From an uncultured Lachnospiraceae bacterium (lineage in GTDB: Bacteria; Bacillota; Clostridia; Lachnospirales; Lachnospiraceae), in the NCBI GenBank assembly GCA_947564735.1, contig CANOEC010000028.1:1-50354 (forward strand): a stretch of 50,354 nucleotides of DNA, read 5' to 3'. The position numbers and the translations under genes are program-made. Below, in pieces: positions 1 to 8,831 of this stretch (positions within the stretch are counted from its first letter, which is position 1; each line of letters opens with the position of its first letter). Under the pieces are notes generated by a model, which saw only the letters and a program-made list of their open reading frames with translations, was not told the DNA's origin and ran no database searches.

Positions 1-55
1 TTGCGGACAAACGGTTTTCAAGACCGCCTCGTTATGACCACTTCGATACCTCTCC
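1..55 (-). tRNA. tRNA-Ser (UGA), 5' part, cut by the window edge
   Basis: On the minus strand the gene begins at 55 with the acceptor strand GGAGAGG, followed by a D-arm and an anticodon arm whose seven-base loop CTTGAAA carries anticodon TGA (plus-strand bases 18-20 are its complement). The last visible bases start the long variable arm typical of serine tRNAs. The 3' half lies beyond the left edge. It decodes UCA and, by wobble, other UCN serine codons. Confidence 0.93.
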
Positions 56-95
56 GGGTTCGCAACACGCTTTCCTCTCGGTCAGCGCAAGAGTT

Positions 96-124
96 ATTCT
101 AGCAAAAATGATTTTCGGTGTCAA
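96..124 (-). promoter_or_regulatory. Sigma-A type promoter of the tRNA-Ser gene
   Basis: Read on the minus strand, TTGACA (119-124) is followed after exactly 17 bases by TAGAAT (96-101). This places transcription start about 35 bases before the tRNA. The -35 is a perfect consensus, as expected for a stable RNA gene. Confidence 0.85.
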
Positions 125-650
125 CCTATTTTTTTCTATTTTTTCAAATTTTTTCAAAAATATGATTTTCATGCCTTTTTTATTGCACTTAAAAGATGAT
201 GTTGAGGTCAAAATGAGCTTTTGCAAAATGCTACCGTCAGATGCACAAACTATTCGCGAAGCTGTCCTGTGCAGTCATATGAGATTTTCTTAATATTCCG
301 CACAACATTCAGAAATTTCGGGACAAGGATGTCCCGAAAAACCCGTCATGAACCCGGATGGCGAATAGAGGGCGGTTTCGTCCGCTTGCAAAACCTTTCC
401 TTGCAAAACCTTTCACGGAATATTTAGAAAATCCATATGACGAAACCCGACACAAAGGAATATTTTGTGCAACCTAATCTCCATTCCGGAGCGTTTTACG
501 CGACGGGGCGACGCAAATCTCAAAGTTTTCCGAAGGAATACTTTTATTTCCGTCTGCCATCAAGGCATATTTGTGACGCTCCGGCACAAATTGCCGGTTG
601 AAAATAATTTTGCATGCCTTTTCTTCGTTGCAAACCCTAGCTTTTGCAGA
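125..650. other. Intergenic stretch without a convincing gene
   Basis: Between the tRNA promoter and the end of the first lipoprotein gene I see only short open frames with no ribosome site and no protein-like composition. The stretch holds one degenerate copy of a dispersed repeat (196-223). It may contain remnants of decayed sequence, but nothing identifiable. Confidence 0.5.
196..223 (+). repeat. Degenerate inverted copy of the 39-bp dispersed repeat
   Basis: The 28 bases here match, in reverse orientation, the 3' part of the repeat at 3252-3290 and 9824-9862, including the core GGTCAAAATGA, with two substitutions. Unlike the other two copies it does not lie upstream of a recognisable gene. 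Confidence 0.6.
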
Positions 651-1730
651 TTACCAGCTCTTCTTCAATTCCATATCCCAATCAATGGTAAAGGGTCCGT
701 CAGATAATCCGCTCAGCATCTCATAATAATGATACCTCTCTTTCGTCGGGGAGTCGTCATCAATTGCAAAGTCCCCTTTCCAAAACTGATAACCGAGCAG
801 ATACGCATCCATCATTTCCTCCCATGAACCATACATCTGTTGCAGAGCAAGTGAATTTTGTAAGGAAGCGTCCATAGCTTCTTCGTAATCCATAAATCCG
901 CATACATAATAATAACCGTACAATTCATTCACTCTGCATAAATCAAACGCTGCAATATACTCCGGTTCTATTCCACTCAGATGCATATAATATGTAATGA
1001 TATAGCGCCCCGGATTTTGCTCCAAATCCATTTCCAGAATTTTTTTGAAAAACTCTTCTTCACTTAATTCTAAAAGCCCAAGTTCCTCCAATTCATCCAT
1101 ACACTCCCTGCATTTGCTTCTATGTCCTTCCTCAAGCAAGCGTTCTGCCGTATCCAACGCATCCTCCCGCGTCAATACATTCCATCCCGAAAGCAATAGC
1201 GCTTTGGTCAAATCAGCATTGTCCTCTGTCGGTTCCAGTCCGCCGACGATACGCCAATTGCAGCCGTTACTGTAAGTGAGCGTTGCATAAGTCGCATTGA
1301 ACCAAAGCACCGTTTCCGGCGTATTCTGTGCAGTCTCACTGATAAGTCCGCTTTCCTTGAACAAATCGCCCATGGTTTTTAATTCGGTCTGTCCATCGGT
1401 TCCGTTGTCCTCCCCTTCTTCTGCATCATGATTGTCCATTGCATCTTTAATTGTTATCTCTTCTACATCTTTTGTACCTTCCGGGTCTTCTGCATCTTTT
1501 ATATTCTCCGTACCCTCTGGCTCTTCTAGGTGCTCCGTACCTTCCGCCTCTGCCGTTTCTCTGCTGCTCTCTTCCTGTTCCAAGCCCGTTTGGGAACTAT
1601 TTTCTGGAATCGAAGCCGCATTTTCTGTGCTGGCGCAGCCAGTCATCATTCCGGCAAGCAAGATTCCACAAACAACCTGCCGTATCTTCTGCCCAAGATA
1701 TCCGCTTTGTCTATTTTTATATTGTATCAT
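651..1730 (-). CDS. Lipoprotein with a C-terminal DUF1266-like domain
   Basis: A 359-residue secreted lipoprotein. The start has an AGGAGA site five bases upstream. A signal peptide leads to the lipobox MTGC, so the mature protein should be anchored to the outer face of the membrane. Residues about 35-125 are a low-complexity acidic linker rich in Glu, Asp and Thr. The C-terminal half, with YIAAFDLCRVNELYGYYY and a following tryptophan-rich helix ending in LGYQFWKGD, resembles DUF1266, whose function is unknown. It lies 53 bases downstream of another lipoprotein gene on the same strand and probably shares its transcript. The DUF1266 assignment is from motif memory and should be regarded as probable. 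Confidence 0.8.
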   Translation of the reverse strand: MIQYKNRQSGYLGQKIRQVVCGILLAGMMTGCASTENAASIPENSSQTGLEQEESSRETAEAEGTEHLEEPEGTENIKDAEDPEGTKDVEEITIKDAMDNHDAEEGEDNGTDGQTELKTMGDLFKESGLISETAQNTPETVLWFNATYATLTYSNGCNWRIVGGLEPTEDNADLTKALLLSGWNVLTREDALDTAERLLEEGHRSKCRECMDELEELGLLELSEEEFFKKILEMDLEQNPGRYIITYYMHLSGIEPEYIAAFDLCRVNELYGYYYVCGFMDYEEAMDASLQNSLALQQMYGSWEEMMDAYLLGYQFWKGDFAIDDDSPTKERYHYYEMLSGLSDGPFTIDWDMELKKSW

Positions 1731-1783
1731 TGTCTTCTCCTGTCATTTTATCGTTTACAAGTTCCCCACAAAACTGCATGCGC

Positions 1784-3214
1784 TCATTCATTTTTGTTAT
1801 AATACTCTGACAAATCTATTCCATAAGCTGTTTCCAGTTCTTTTAACAGTGTGTTTGTCGCCGCATCATATTTTTCACTGCTGAGCCAGATAGTGTAATT
1901 GAGGAGATATTTTTCTTCCAATCTGATAAAACACTCCATATCAGCCTGTCTGTAGTAGTTTTCTCCCTTCCGGTCCGGCTCGTCATAGGTCACGACAAAG
2001 TAAACTGCCTCGCTTAGCCCGTCCATCGGCATAATTTCGCTCAGCTCAACATTTTGGTTGCCTTCTTCGTACTCAGAAATATCCCGATAATGGAAGTCTG
2101 CGCTGTCCTCTACCTCAGCAAAGTAGTTCTTGGAAATTGTCGGATAGCCCTGCACATGCACAGACACACCGTGCATGACAGCAGAAGCGCCATCCTCCCT
2201 AACGCTTGTCCCTCTTCCCATGGGAAGCATGATGGGACACTGGATTGTCCCATTCTTTAAGGAGAGCGTCGTAGTTCCCAGATACTGATACCCATCTATT
2301 CTGGCAAGCTCCGCTTCCCCTTCTGCCGGCTCATAGATGTCCTGTTGTTCCATTCTAAATTGCGCATCCTCTTTCGCCCATTCTCCGCTTACGGTCAGAG
2401 CATCCAGACTTACGCCATAGCATTTCTCAATTTCGTCAACGATAAGTTCTGTCTGGTCGTCTACTGTAAATTCAGCTATCTCCAGATTCCATATGACGCC
2501 GACTCCCTCCTCGCGCACATCCAGATAAAAAATCATTTTTCGCTCATAAGCTGTCCCATTGGCATCTTTTGCGCGCGCAGACAAAAATGCATACCTGTCA
2601 TCGCCATTCTTCTGCGTCTCACCAACCTCTACATCAGAAATTCCGGTCCCTTCTTCCCAGTCTTCTTTCTGTGCTTCTATCGCCATGTCCAGACTGCCAT
2701 ATAACATAGCTCTTGACTCATCACTATATACCGCTCCGGTAAACCAAATTCCATGCTCGTAATAGCTGAGTAAGCCGTCTTCATTGGTGGCGCCTGCCGG
2801 CGCATACATCTCGTACTCCCCTGTATCACCGAAGAAGTCTTCGACCATATATTTCTTCAGATATTGCCAATCTGTCTTTTCATCTCCAGACTGCACCTTA
2901 TCTGATTCGTCCTTTGCAATATCCGCCGATGCTTGGTCAGAGATTTCCTCATCACTATCACCCATTAAAGCATCAAGAAACTTTCCAACGTCATCACCCG
3001 CATCCTCTGCAGCCCCGTTTTCTGCATCCTCCGTCCCGATATCAGTTGCATCCGATCCCGTCTCTTCGGTTGCTGCAGCCGCCGTATCCATCTGTTCTCC
3101 GGATATTCCGGCTTCCTCATAAGTCTCATTCTCACCACAGCCTGCCGGCAGAACCGTCAGCAGCAACATGCACGCCGCCGCCGCAAAATTATTTTTTCTT
3201 CTTCGTCTACTCAT
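1784..3214 (-). CDS. Large acidic lipoprotein of unknown function
   Basis: A roughly 476-residue protein. I place the start at 3214 rather than at an ATG eight codons upstream, because an AAAGGAGAGG site ends three bases before it. A short basic stretch (SRRRRKNN) and a hydrophobic segment lead to the lipobox LPAGC, indicating lipid anchoring outside the membrane. Residues about 30-110 are an acidic, probably disordered linker. The remainder looks like two alpha/beta domains with no motif that I recognise. It is followed by the DUF1266-like lipoprotein, and the pair has similar architecture (lipobox, acidic linker, globular domain), suggesting duplicated or co-functioning surface proteins. 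No enzymatic role can be assigned. Confidence 0.75.
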   Translation of the reverse strand: MSRRRRKNNFAAAACMLLLTVLPAGCGENETYEEAGISGEQMDTAAAATEETGSDATDIGTEDAENGAAEDAGDDVGKFLDALMGDSDEEISDQASADIAKDESDKVQSGDEKTDWQYLKKYMVEDFFGDTGEYEMYAPAGATNEDGLLSYYEHGIWFTGAVYSDESRAMLYGSLDMAIEAQKEDWEEGTGISDVEVGETQKNGDDRYAFLSARAKDANGTAYERKMIFYLDVREEGVGVIWNLEIAEFTVDDQTELIVDEIEKCYGVSLDALTVSGEWAKEDAQFRMEQQDIYEPAEGEAELARIDGYQYLGTTTLSLKNGTIQCPIMLPMGRGTSVREDGASAVMHGVSVHVQGYPTISKNYFAEVEDSADFHYRDISEYEEGNQNVELSEIMPMDGLSEAVYFVVTYDEPDRKGENYYRQADMECFIRLEEKYLLNYTIWLSSEKYDAATNTLLKELETAYGIDLSEYYNKNE

Positions 3215-3251
3215 TTTCCTCTCCTTTACCCTACTCAAAGGTGCTCTGCCA

Positions 3252-3290
3252 TCTCAATTTACCAAAAGTTCATTTTGACCCCAACATCAT
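3252..3290 (-). repeat. 39-bp dispersed repeat upstream of a lipoprotein gene
   Basis: This 39-base segment is identical to 9824-9862. In both places it ends about 40-60 bases upstream of a minus-strand start codon and is in the same orientation relative to that gene. It contains GGTCAAAATGAACTTTTGG on the minus strand. A shared binding site or a mobile short repeat are both possible. Confidence 0.85.
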
Positions 3291-3483
3291 CCTACTATAT
3301 AAAAAATTCTGCCACCTTACCTATTGACAGATTAATCTGTAAGTCTTACATCATAAATACCCGTCAACAAATTAAAAGGTTGCAGAATATAAATAAAAAC
3401 TCTAAATTATGATATGCAATTTCCACAAGCTGGTACGAATTCCTAAAATATATCTCCCGCCTTCATCCATTCCCCTCGGAAAA
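3291..3483. other. AT-rich upstream region with a perfect 14-bp palindrome
   Basis: This part of the roughly 500-base gap between the lipoprotein gene and ispD holds the perfect palindrome ACAGATTAATCTGT at 3327-3340 and a TATAGT-like box near 3296-3301 on the minus strand. A regulator site for the lipoprotein pair is plausible but unproven. Confidence 0.35.
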
Positions 3484-3711
3484 CAAGAAAATCTGCTCCG
3501 CAGATTATCTTGGGAAGAACCTTCGGTTCTTCCACGCTTTGGAGAAATTTCCTATTACACAAGAAAATCTGCTCCGCAGATTATCTTGGGAAGAACCTTC
3601 GGTTCTTCCACTCTTTGGCGGAATTTCCTATCACACAAGAAAATCTGCTCCGCAGATTATCTTGGGAAGAGCCTTCGGTTCTTCCACGCTTTGGAGAAAT
3701 TTCCTATTACA
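3484..3711 (+). repeat. Three tandem 76-bp double-hairpin repeats
   Basis: Units at 3484-3559, 3560-3635 and 3636-3711 are of exactly equal length and nearly identical. Each holds hairpin 1 (AATCTGC, loop TCC, GCAGATT), a spacer ATCTTG, hairpin 2 (GGAAGAACC, loop TTC, GGTTCTTCC) and a tail CACGCTTTGGAG. Unit 3 has one change in stem 2 that keeps a G-U pair. The array ends four bases from the ispD stop codon, so it may also stop or stabilise that transcript. Related copies occur at 42258 and 50222. Confidence 0.95.
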
Positions 3712-3715
3712 CAAG

Positions 3716-4471
3716 TTACAGCACGGCTTCACCGCCATCTCGCAAAAGCGCCTCCGCTATCACCAAATCCTCCGGTGTGGTAATCTTAATATTCTGATAG
3801 GAGCCCCGCACCAGTTTTACTTTGTGTCCCGTGAAATTTTCCACCACCATCGCGTCATCCGTAATCGCAATCTCTCCGGAATCCGTCTCTTCCTTCTTTT
3901 GCATCAGCCGGGCATAAGCATCCGTAATCAGCCGTGTTTCAAATACCTGCGGCGTCTGAACCTGCCAGACAATCCTCCTGTCCGGCGTCTGCTTGGCATA
4001 CTCCTCTTCATCCGCTATTTTGACCGTATCTTTCACCGGCATTCCCACCACACATGCCCGCGACTCTTGTACCGCCTCATAACTTCTTTGTAAGATTTCT
4101 TCCGTAAGAAAAGGACGCGCGCCGTCATGAATAAACACATACCCGTCCGCATTCGGCTCCCTCAGTCCACCGTCTGCAATTACCCGTAAAGCATTCCAGA
4201 CAGAATCGTAACGCTCCATTCCGCCTGCCGCCACCGCTGCTATCTTACGGAATCCGTAGCGCATTATTATTTCCTCTTTCACATAAGAAATATCTTCCGC
4301 ACCGGTAACAAGAACACAGTCATCAATCACGGAAGATTGTTCAACCGCATGCAGCGCATACCATATGAGGGGTTTGCCGTGCAGAAGCATATATTGTTTC
4401 GCGACATCGCTTTTCATGCGGCTGCCGCTTCCTGCCGCCAATACAATGGCGGTACATCTTTTCGGGTGCAT
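3716..4471 (-). CDS. ispD: 2-C-methyl-D-erythritol 4-phosphate cytidylyltransferase
   Basis: This 251-residue cytosolic enzyme joins CTP and methylerythritol 4-phosphate to give CDP-ME in the MEP route to isoprenoids. The N-terminal nucleotide-binding loop LAAGSGSRMKSDVAKQY is the family signature, with its Arg and Lys contacting the CTP phosphates. DGARPF and the later VQTPQ(V)F segment are also typical. The length is slightly above the usual 225-235 because of inserts near residues 70-95. An AAAGAAGG site precedes the start by five bases. It lies 56 bases downstream of tsaD on the same strand. The repeat array at its 3' end is the only odd feature. Confidence 0.95.
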   Translation of the reverse strand: MHPKRCTAIVLAAGSGSRMKSDVAKQYMLLHGKPLIWYALHAVEQSSVIDDCVLVTGAEDISYVKEEIIMRYGFRKIAAVAAGGMERYDSVWNALRVIADGGLREPNADGYVFIHDGARPFLTEEILQRSYEAVQESRACVVGMPVKDTVKIADEEEYAKQTPDRRIVWQVQTPQVFETRLITDAYARLMQKKEETDSGEIAITDDAMVVENFTGHKVKLVRGSYQNIKITTPEDLVIAEALLRDGGEAVL

Positions 4472-4527
4472 AATTGCCTTCTTTCATAATCTACTTTGGA
4501 AAAATACATGTCTTTACCATTCTTAAT

Positions 4528-5571
4528 CTATTTTTCCCCTAACTTCAGGTTCGGCACCGCATTCAAATCATATCCGTGCCGCACGCCTTTGCGGTACTCA
4601 TAATACGCCGCCGCGCCAATCATCGCCGCATTATCGGTGCACATGATGGGAGACGGGTAATAAAATGTAATATTTCTTTTTGCACACTCTTTCTCAAATG
4701 CGCTTCTGAGTGCAGAGTTGGAAGCCACGCCTCCCGCAATTGCAAATTTGTTGATACCGCATTCCTCTACCGCCTGCATGGAGTGCTCCACCAATACGTC
4801 CACTACCGCTTTCTGGAACGACGCCGCCACATCCGCCTGACAGATTTCGATTCCTTTCATTTCACAGGAATTCAGATAATTCAAAACTGCAGACTTTAGA
4901 CCGCTGAAGCTGAAGTCATAGACTGCGTCCCCAACCTTTGCCCGCGGGAAAAAAATCGCGTCCGGATTGCCTTCTTTAGACACTTTATCAATCTTCGGTC
5001 CGCCGGGATATCCCAAGCCGATTGCCCGCGCCACTTTGTCAAAGGCTTCCCCCGCCGCGTCGTCTCTCGTCCTTCCCAGAATCTCATATTCCCCGTAATC
5101 TGTCACCCGCACCAGATGGGAATGTCCGCCCGATACGACCAGACAGACAAAGGGCGGTTCCAAATCTTTATTTTCGATATAATTGGCGCTGATATGTCCT
5201 TCAATGTGATGGACCCCAATGAGCGGAATACCCGACGCAAAACTAATCGCTTTTGCCGCAGACACGCCTACCAAAAGCGCACCCACCAGCCCGGGACCAT
5301 ATGTTACCGCGATGGCATCCATATCCTCCAACACCATCCCCGCCGTCTGCAGCGCCTCGCCAATCACCTGATTGATTCGTTCCGTATGCTTCCGGGATGC
5401 AATTTCCGGAACCACACCACCATACAACGTATGTAAATCTATCTGTGAAGATATGATGTTAGAAAGCACTTTCCTGCCGTTTCTGACCACCGCAGCGGCA
5501 GTCTCATCACAGGAACTTTCTATGGCAAGTATCACAATATCTTCTTTACCGCACGTTCCTACTATATCCAT
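4528..5571 (-). CDS. tsaD: tRNA threonylcarbamoyladenosine transferase TsaD
   Basis: TsaD transfers the threonylcarbamoyl group from TC-AMP to A37 of ANN-decoding tRNAs, forming t6A together with TsaB and TsaE. The 347 residues match the family. Visible motifs are the ASKHA start [16 protein letters not shown], the metal-binding [11 protein letters not shown], the SGGHSHLV phosphate loop and the C-terminal [22 protein letters not shown] site supports the start at 5571. Its partners tsaB and tsaE are 2-4 kb upstream on the same strand, separated by rnz and two small genes, so the whole t6A set is clustered here. Confidence 0.97.
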   Translation of the reverse strand: MDIVGTCGKEDIVILAIESSCDETAAAVVRNGRKVLSNIISSQIDLHTLYGGVVPEIASRKHTERINQVIGEALQTAGMVLEDMDAIAVTYGPGLVGALLVGVSAAKAISFASGIPLIGVHHIEGHISANYIENKDLEPPFVCLVVSGGHSHLVRVTDYGEYEILGRTRDDAAGEAFDKVARAIGLGYPGGPKIDKVSKEGNPDAIFFPRAKVGDAVYDFSFSGLKSAVLNYLNSCEMKGIEICQADVAASFQKAVVDVLVEHSMQAVEECGINKFAIAGGVASNSALRSAFEKECAKRNITFYYPSPIMCTDNAAMIGAAAYYEYRKGVRHGYDLNAVPNLKLGEK

Positions 5572-5624
5572 ATCCGTGCCTCTTTCTCCGTTTCACTATG
5601 GATGCGCACTTTCTGCCCATCTTT

Positions 5625-6197
5625 CTAATCTTCCACCAAATCCCAGCCAAGTATCTTCCAGTGTCCGTCATCGTCCTTGCGCAATATAAACTGTTCCATG
5701 GAGCGCACCGTACCGCTTGTACCTTGTTTCACATTAAAAGTGCAATACAGTCTTGCGCAGGAATCACCGTTCTCAACAAATTCTTCTACGTCAACGCTGG
5801 CGGAGAGCACATAACTCGATATCGTAAAGTCGTTCTTCTTCCGATCCGCAATCTCATTGCGCAAATCTGTCATATAATCTTCCTGCGATTTATTCTCAAT
5901 CAGTTCCGTATCGTATATCCCCTGAATCTTAACAGCAAGCTGCTCTAACTCTTCATCCGTGTATTCTTCATTATAAAAGCATTTTGTGATGTCAGCGAAA
6001 TATTTCACCACTTCCTTGGGGGTCGGCGGATAATTTCTCTCCAAATCTCTCATCAGAACCTTCTGTACTGCCGTTGATTCCACCACTCTTTCCGCATCCC
6101 TCGCCGCTTTGCGGTTAATATGGAAAGCATATCCCACAACGATCGCCACAAGAACCACGCCAAGCACAACTAAACCGATAACTCTGGAACGCTTCAT
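5625..6197 (-). CDS. Small membrane-anchored protein, DUF6715-like
   Basis: A 191-residue protein with one N-terminal transmembrane helix (residues about 6-25) after basic residues, so it is an anchored extracytoplasmic protein. The body is alpha/beta and ends in a beta-rich NTF2-like pattern (YCTFNVKQG...WKILGWDLVED). The second ATG is preferred because AAAGGGG lies nine bases upstream of it. It resembles proteins called DUF6715 that sit beside tsaD in Lachnospiraceae, but this is from memory. No catalytic residues are evident. The position between rnz and tsaD suggests co-transcription. Confidence 0.7.
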   Translation of the reverse strand: MKRSRVIGLVVLGVVLVAIVVGYAFHINRKAARDAERVVESTAVQKVLMRDLERNYPPTPKEVVKYFADITKCFYNEEYTDEELEQLAVKIQGIYDTELIENKSQEDYMTDLRNEIADRKKNDFTISSYVLSASVDVEEFVENGDSCARLYCTFNVKQGTSGTVRSMEQFILRKDDDGHWKILGWDLVED

Positions 6198-6247
6198 ATT
6201 CATCTGCCCCTTTCCAAATCCGGACCTGTACCGGTCCGGCTCATTTA

Positions 6248-7159
6248 CTAATCCTCTTCAAACAGAAGGTCCACACTACGTCCGTCTTTGGCGGCAATGG
6301 CATTGGGAAAAATCTTTCGCACATCTTTCATGTACTCTTCCGGACGTATAAGGGAGGGGCTGTAGTGTGTCAGCCACATTTCCTTTACCCCGGCTTTCTT
6401 TGCAAGCTTTGCCGCCTCATAAAACGTCATGTGCTTATACTCTTTCGCCTTCTGCTGCTTCTCCGGCTCTCCGTACATACCCTCGCATATAAACAAATCA
6501 GCCTCCGCAGCGCCCCGCACGATACTCTCCGTCGGTCTGGTGTCCGTACAATAGGTCACTTTAATCCCCTTGCGCGGCGCTCCCAGCACCATATCCGGCG
6601 TAAACCTCTGCTCTCCTATCTCTATTATCTCACCTTTTTGCAGACGATTCCAGTAATTTCTTGGAATATTGAGTTTTTCCGCTTTTGCCACGTCGAACTT
6701 GCCAATACGATCCACTACGATATTATATCCGTAACAGACCACATTGTGATTGACTCTGTAAGCCTCAATTCGGAAACCATCGAAGGATACCGTCTGCTCC
6801 GGCTCCGTCAGTTCCATACATTGAATCTCAAAAGGCAGCTCCGGTGCAATCACCCTCAGAGAATTTACTACTTTTGTAAGTCCTTTTGGCCCGATGAGCA
6901 ATAGCGGCTCTGTCCTCTCCGCATTGCCCATAGTGAGAAGCATACCGGGCAGTCCGCTGATATGGTCCGCATGGTAATGCGTGAAGCAGATAATATCAAT
7001 GGGCTTCGGACTCCAGCCCTTTTCCTTCATCGCAATCTGCGTACCTTCTCCGCAGTCAATCAATATGCTTGTCCCGTTATATCTTGCCATCAACGATGTA
7101 AGCCACCGGTATGGCAGCGGCATCATGCCTCCCGTTCCCAATAAACAGATATCTAACAT
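6248..7159 (-). CDS. rnz: Ribonuclease Z
   Basis: Ribonuclease Z is a zinc-dependent endonuclease that trims the 3' trailer from tRNA precursors lacking an encoded CCA. The 303 residues begin with MLDICLLGTGGMMPLP, the usual family start, and carry the metallo-beta-lactamase motif THYHADHISGLPG. Further ligands are visible in YCTDTRPTES and the C-terminal HMTFYEAA and LTHYSPSL. A GGGAAA site precedes the start. It sits in the t6A/ispD block, a sensible neighbour for tRNA maturation genes. Confidence 0.93.
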   Translation of the reverse strand: MLDICLLGTGGMMPLPYRWLTSLMARYNGTSILIDCGEGTQIAMKEKGWSPKPIDIICFTHYHADHISGLPGMLLTMGNAERTEPLLLIGPKGLTKVVNSLRVIAPELPFEIQCMELTEPEQTVSFDGFRIEAYRVNHNVVCYGYNIVVDRIGKFDVAKAEKLNIPRNYWNRLQKGEIIEIGEQRFTPDMVLGAPRKGIKVTYCTDTRPTESIVRGAAEADLFICEGMYGEPEKQQKAKEYKHMTFYEAAKLAKKAGVKEMWLTHYSPSLIRPEEYMKDVRKIFPNAIAAKDGRSVDLLFEED

Positions 7160-7200
7160 GTAAGTTTCCCTTCTGTTATGGTCCGGGGCAGTTGAAATCC

Positions 7201-7449
7201 TCAGAGCAATTCCTTACGCTCCCACTCTTCTGCCGGAACCAAAAATTTCTCGACAATTTTCCGGTAGCACTCTTCGCAGAGATCGAATTTCTCACTTGTT
7301 CCATCCTTTTTTCCAAAAAAACCGAAATCGTGCTCCACATGAACACATTCCTCTTTGAGAAATCCATTTTCTACCAACAAATTTTTGCCGCAGCAGTTAC
7401 AAACTACCCGAACCAATTCTGTCTTGTCCTGTTCTGAATAAATGCGCAT
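7201..7449 (-). CDS. Small zinc-ribbon-like protein
   Basis: An 82-residue cytosolic protein with two CxxC knuckles: CNCCGK near residues 17-22 and CEECYRK near residues 61-67, typical of a four-cysteine zinc ribbon. A strong GGAGG site lies six bases before the start. It is placed between tsaB-rimI and rnz on the same strand. No function is known to me. A nucleic-acid-binding or protein-interaction role is only inferred from the zinc ribbon. Confidence 0.8.
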   Translation of the reverse strand: MRIYSEQDKTELVRVVCNCCGKNLLVENGFLKEECVHVEHDFGFFGKKDGTSEKFDLCEECYRKIVEKFLVPAEEWERKELL

Positions 7450-7557
7450 AACAATCCTCCCATACTGTTACTTCATCTGTTGCAAATCAGCTATCCGCTA
7501 TGTCTCATTTTATCAGACAAAATGTGTAACAACAGTGGTAATTGTTCCATGCACTGC

Positions 7558-8763
7558 CTATCTCTTCCATAAAATCATGGCGTCCTCGGTCGGTTTCTCA
7601 TAGAAACCCGGACGGATTCCCTCCGACACAAACCCAAGCTTCTCATACACATGGATTGCCGGTGCATTACTCACCCTGACCTCCAGTGTAAACGCCCCGA
7701 TTCCTTCCTTCTCGCTCTCTTTCATCAAATGGCGCAACATTCCCGTACCGATTCCCTGATTTCTTGCTTCCGGCGCGATGACTACATTGGTGATATTGCC
7801 TTCGCCCGCAATCAGCAGCACACCGCAGCCGCCCAGCAGCCGTCCGTCTTTTTGCGCCACATAATATCTGGCGTCGTCCTTGCTGATCATTTCCAAAAAA
7901 TCCTTTGCCGACCATGGCATCGAAAAGGTCTCTTCCTCAAGTCTGCTGATAAATGGAACGTCCTCTGGCGTCATCCGCCGGTATGTAATCTTCTGTAATT
8001 CCTGCGCCCGCTCCCGTTCCGCCTGCGACAGCCTCAAATACTCTGGCACAAACTTATCGCCGGAAACGCACATGCCCTTCGCATAATAAATGCTGCCGAG
8101 CGCGGCAATACATGCGGCTGACTGCCTGTTTCTGTGCGCCGGGGCAAGCAGATAAGGAACCTTCAGAATCTCTTTCATGCGCTCCTTAAACACCGGTATG
8201 CCGTCTCCGACAAACACCACCTTACGCCCGATTCGATTCAATTCCTCTGCAATCTCATCAAAAAAGACCGCACACTGGCTTTTTATGATATTCATGTCAT
8301 ATTTATATTCATCCGACGTGTCACGTGCTGTTTCAGATATGACGTCTGTGTCAGTATCCCTTTCGTCATCCGCCGGAACAAACTCATAGATTCCGGTATA
8401 GACCTGATTTCTTCTGGCATCCATAATCGGACACACCACCCCATCCGTGCCGTACATCTGATAGGCAAGTCCTTCCAGTGTAGGAACCGGAACAATCGGT
8501 TTCTTCATGGCAAAAGCAAGCCCTTTCGCCGTAGCAGAACCAATCCTGAGTCCTGTAAACGAACCCGGTCCCGCCGCCACCGCAATCGCGTCCACCGTGG
8601 ATAAATCAAGCTCTACCATATTCTTAACTTCCTCCAGCATGGGAAGCAGCGTCTGTGAATGTGTCTTTTTATATTGTATGGTATATTCCGCAATTAAATT
8701 ATCATCTTCTGAAAGCGCCACGGACGCCACCAGTCCGGAACTGTCCAGTGCCAATATTTTCAT
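7558..8763 (-). CDS. tsaB-rimI: TsaB-RimI fusion: t6A factor joined to ribosomal protein S18 alanine acetyltransferase
   Basis: A 401-residue two-domain protein. Residues 1-235 are TsaB, the inactive ASKHA partner that scaffolds TsaD in t6A synthesis (start MKILALDSSGLVASVAL, then VAAGPGSFTGLRIG). Residues about 255-401 are a GNAT acetyltransferase of the RimI type with acetyl-CoA loop RNQGIGTGMLRHLM, expected to acetylate the N-terminal alanine of S18. The start at 8763 has AGGA seven bases upstream. The fusion occurs widely in Lachnospiraceae. An insert near residues 125-155, rich in Asp and Thr, is longer than in stand-alone TsaB. tsaE lies 68 bases upstream. Confidence 0.93.
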   Translation of the reverse strand: MKILALDSSGLVASVALSEDDNLIAEYTIQYKKTHSQTLLPMLEEVKNMVELDLSTVDAIAVAAGPGSFTGLRIGSATAKGLAFAMKKPIVPVPTLEGLAYQMYGTDGVVCPIMDARRNQVYTGIYEFVPADDERDTDTDVISETARDTSDEYKYDMNIIKSQCAVFFDEIAEELNRIGRKVVFVGDGIPVFKERMKEILKVPYLLAPAHRNRQSAACIAALGSIYYAKGMCVSGDKFVPEYLRLSQAERERAQELQKITYRRMTPEDVPFISRLEEETFSMPWSAKDFLEMISKDDARYYVAQKDGRLLGGCGVLLIAGEGNITNVVIAPEARNQGIGTGMLRHLMKESEKEGIGAFTLEVRVSNAPAIHVYEKLGFVSEGIRPGFYEKPTEDAMILWKR

Positions 8764-8831
8764 GGTCATATCCTGCTTTCTTATCTCTGCCTTCTTACGC
8801 CTGCTTTATCTGCTTCAAAGATATCCTCCGG

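Noticed and set aside
108-707. Plus-strand short frames between the tRNA and the first lipoprotein gene
   Set aside because: No ribosome sites, low-complexity composition, and overlap with the tRNA promoter and a dispersed repeat.
3484-3711. CRISPR array
   Set aside because: The units are directly adjacent without unique spacers, and the 76-bp unit is a double hairpin; there are no cas genes.
3409-4093. Overlapping plus-strand frames across the 76-bp repeats and ispD
   Set aside because: They translate the hairpin repeats over and over and continue antisense to ispD; no ribosome site.
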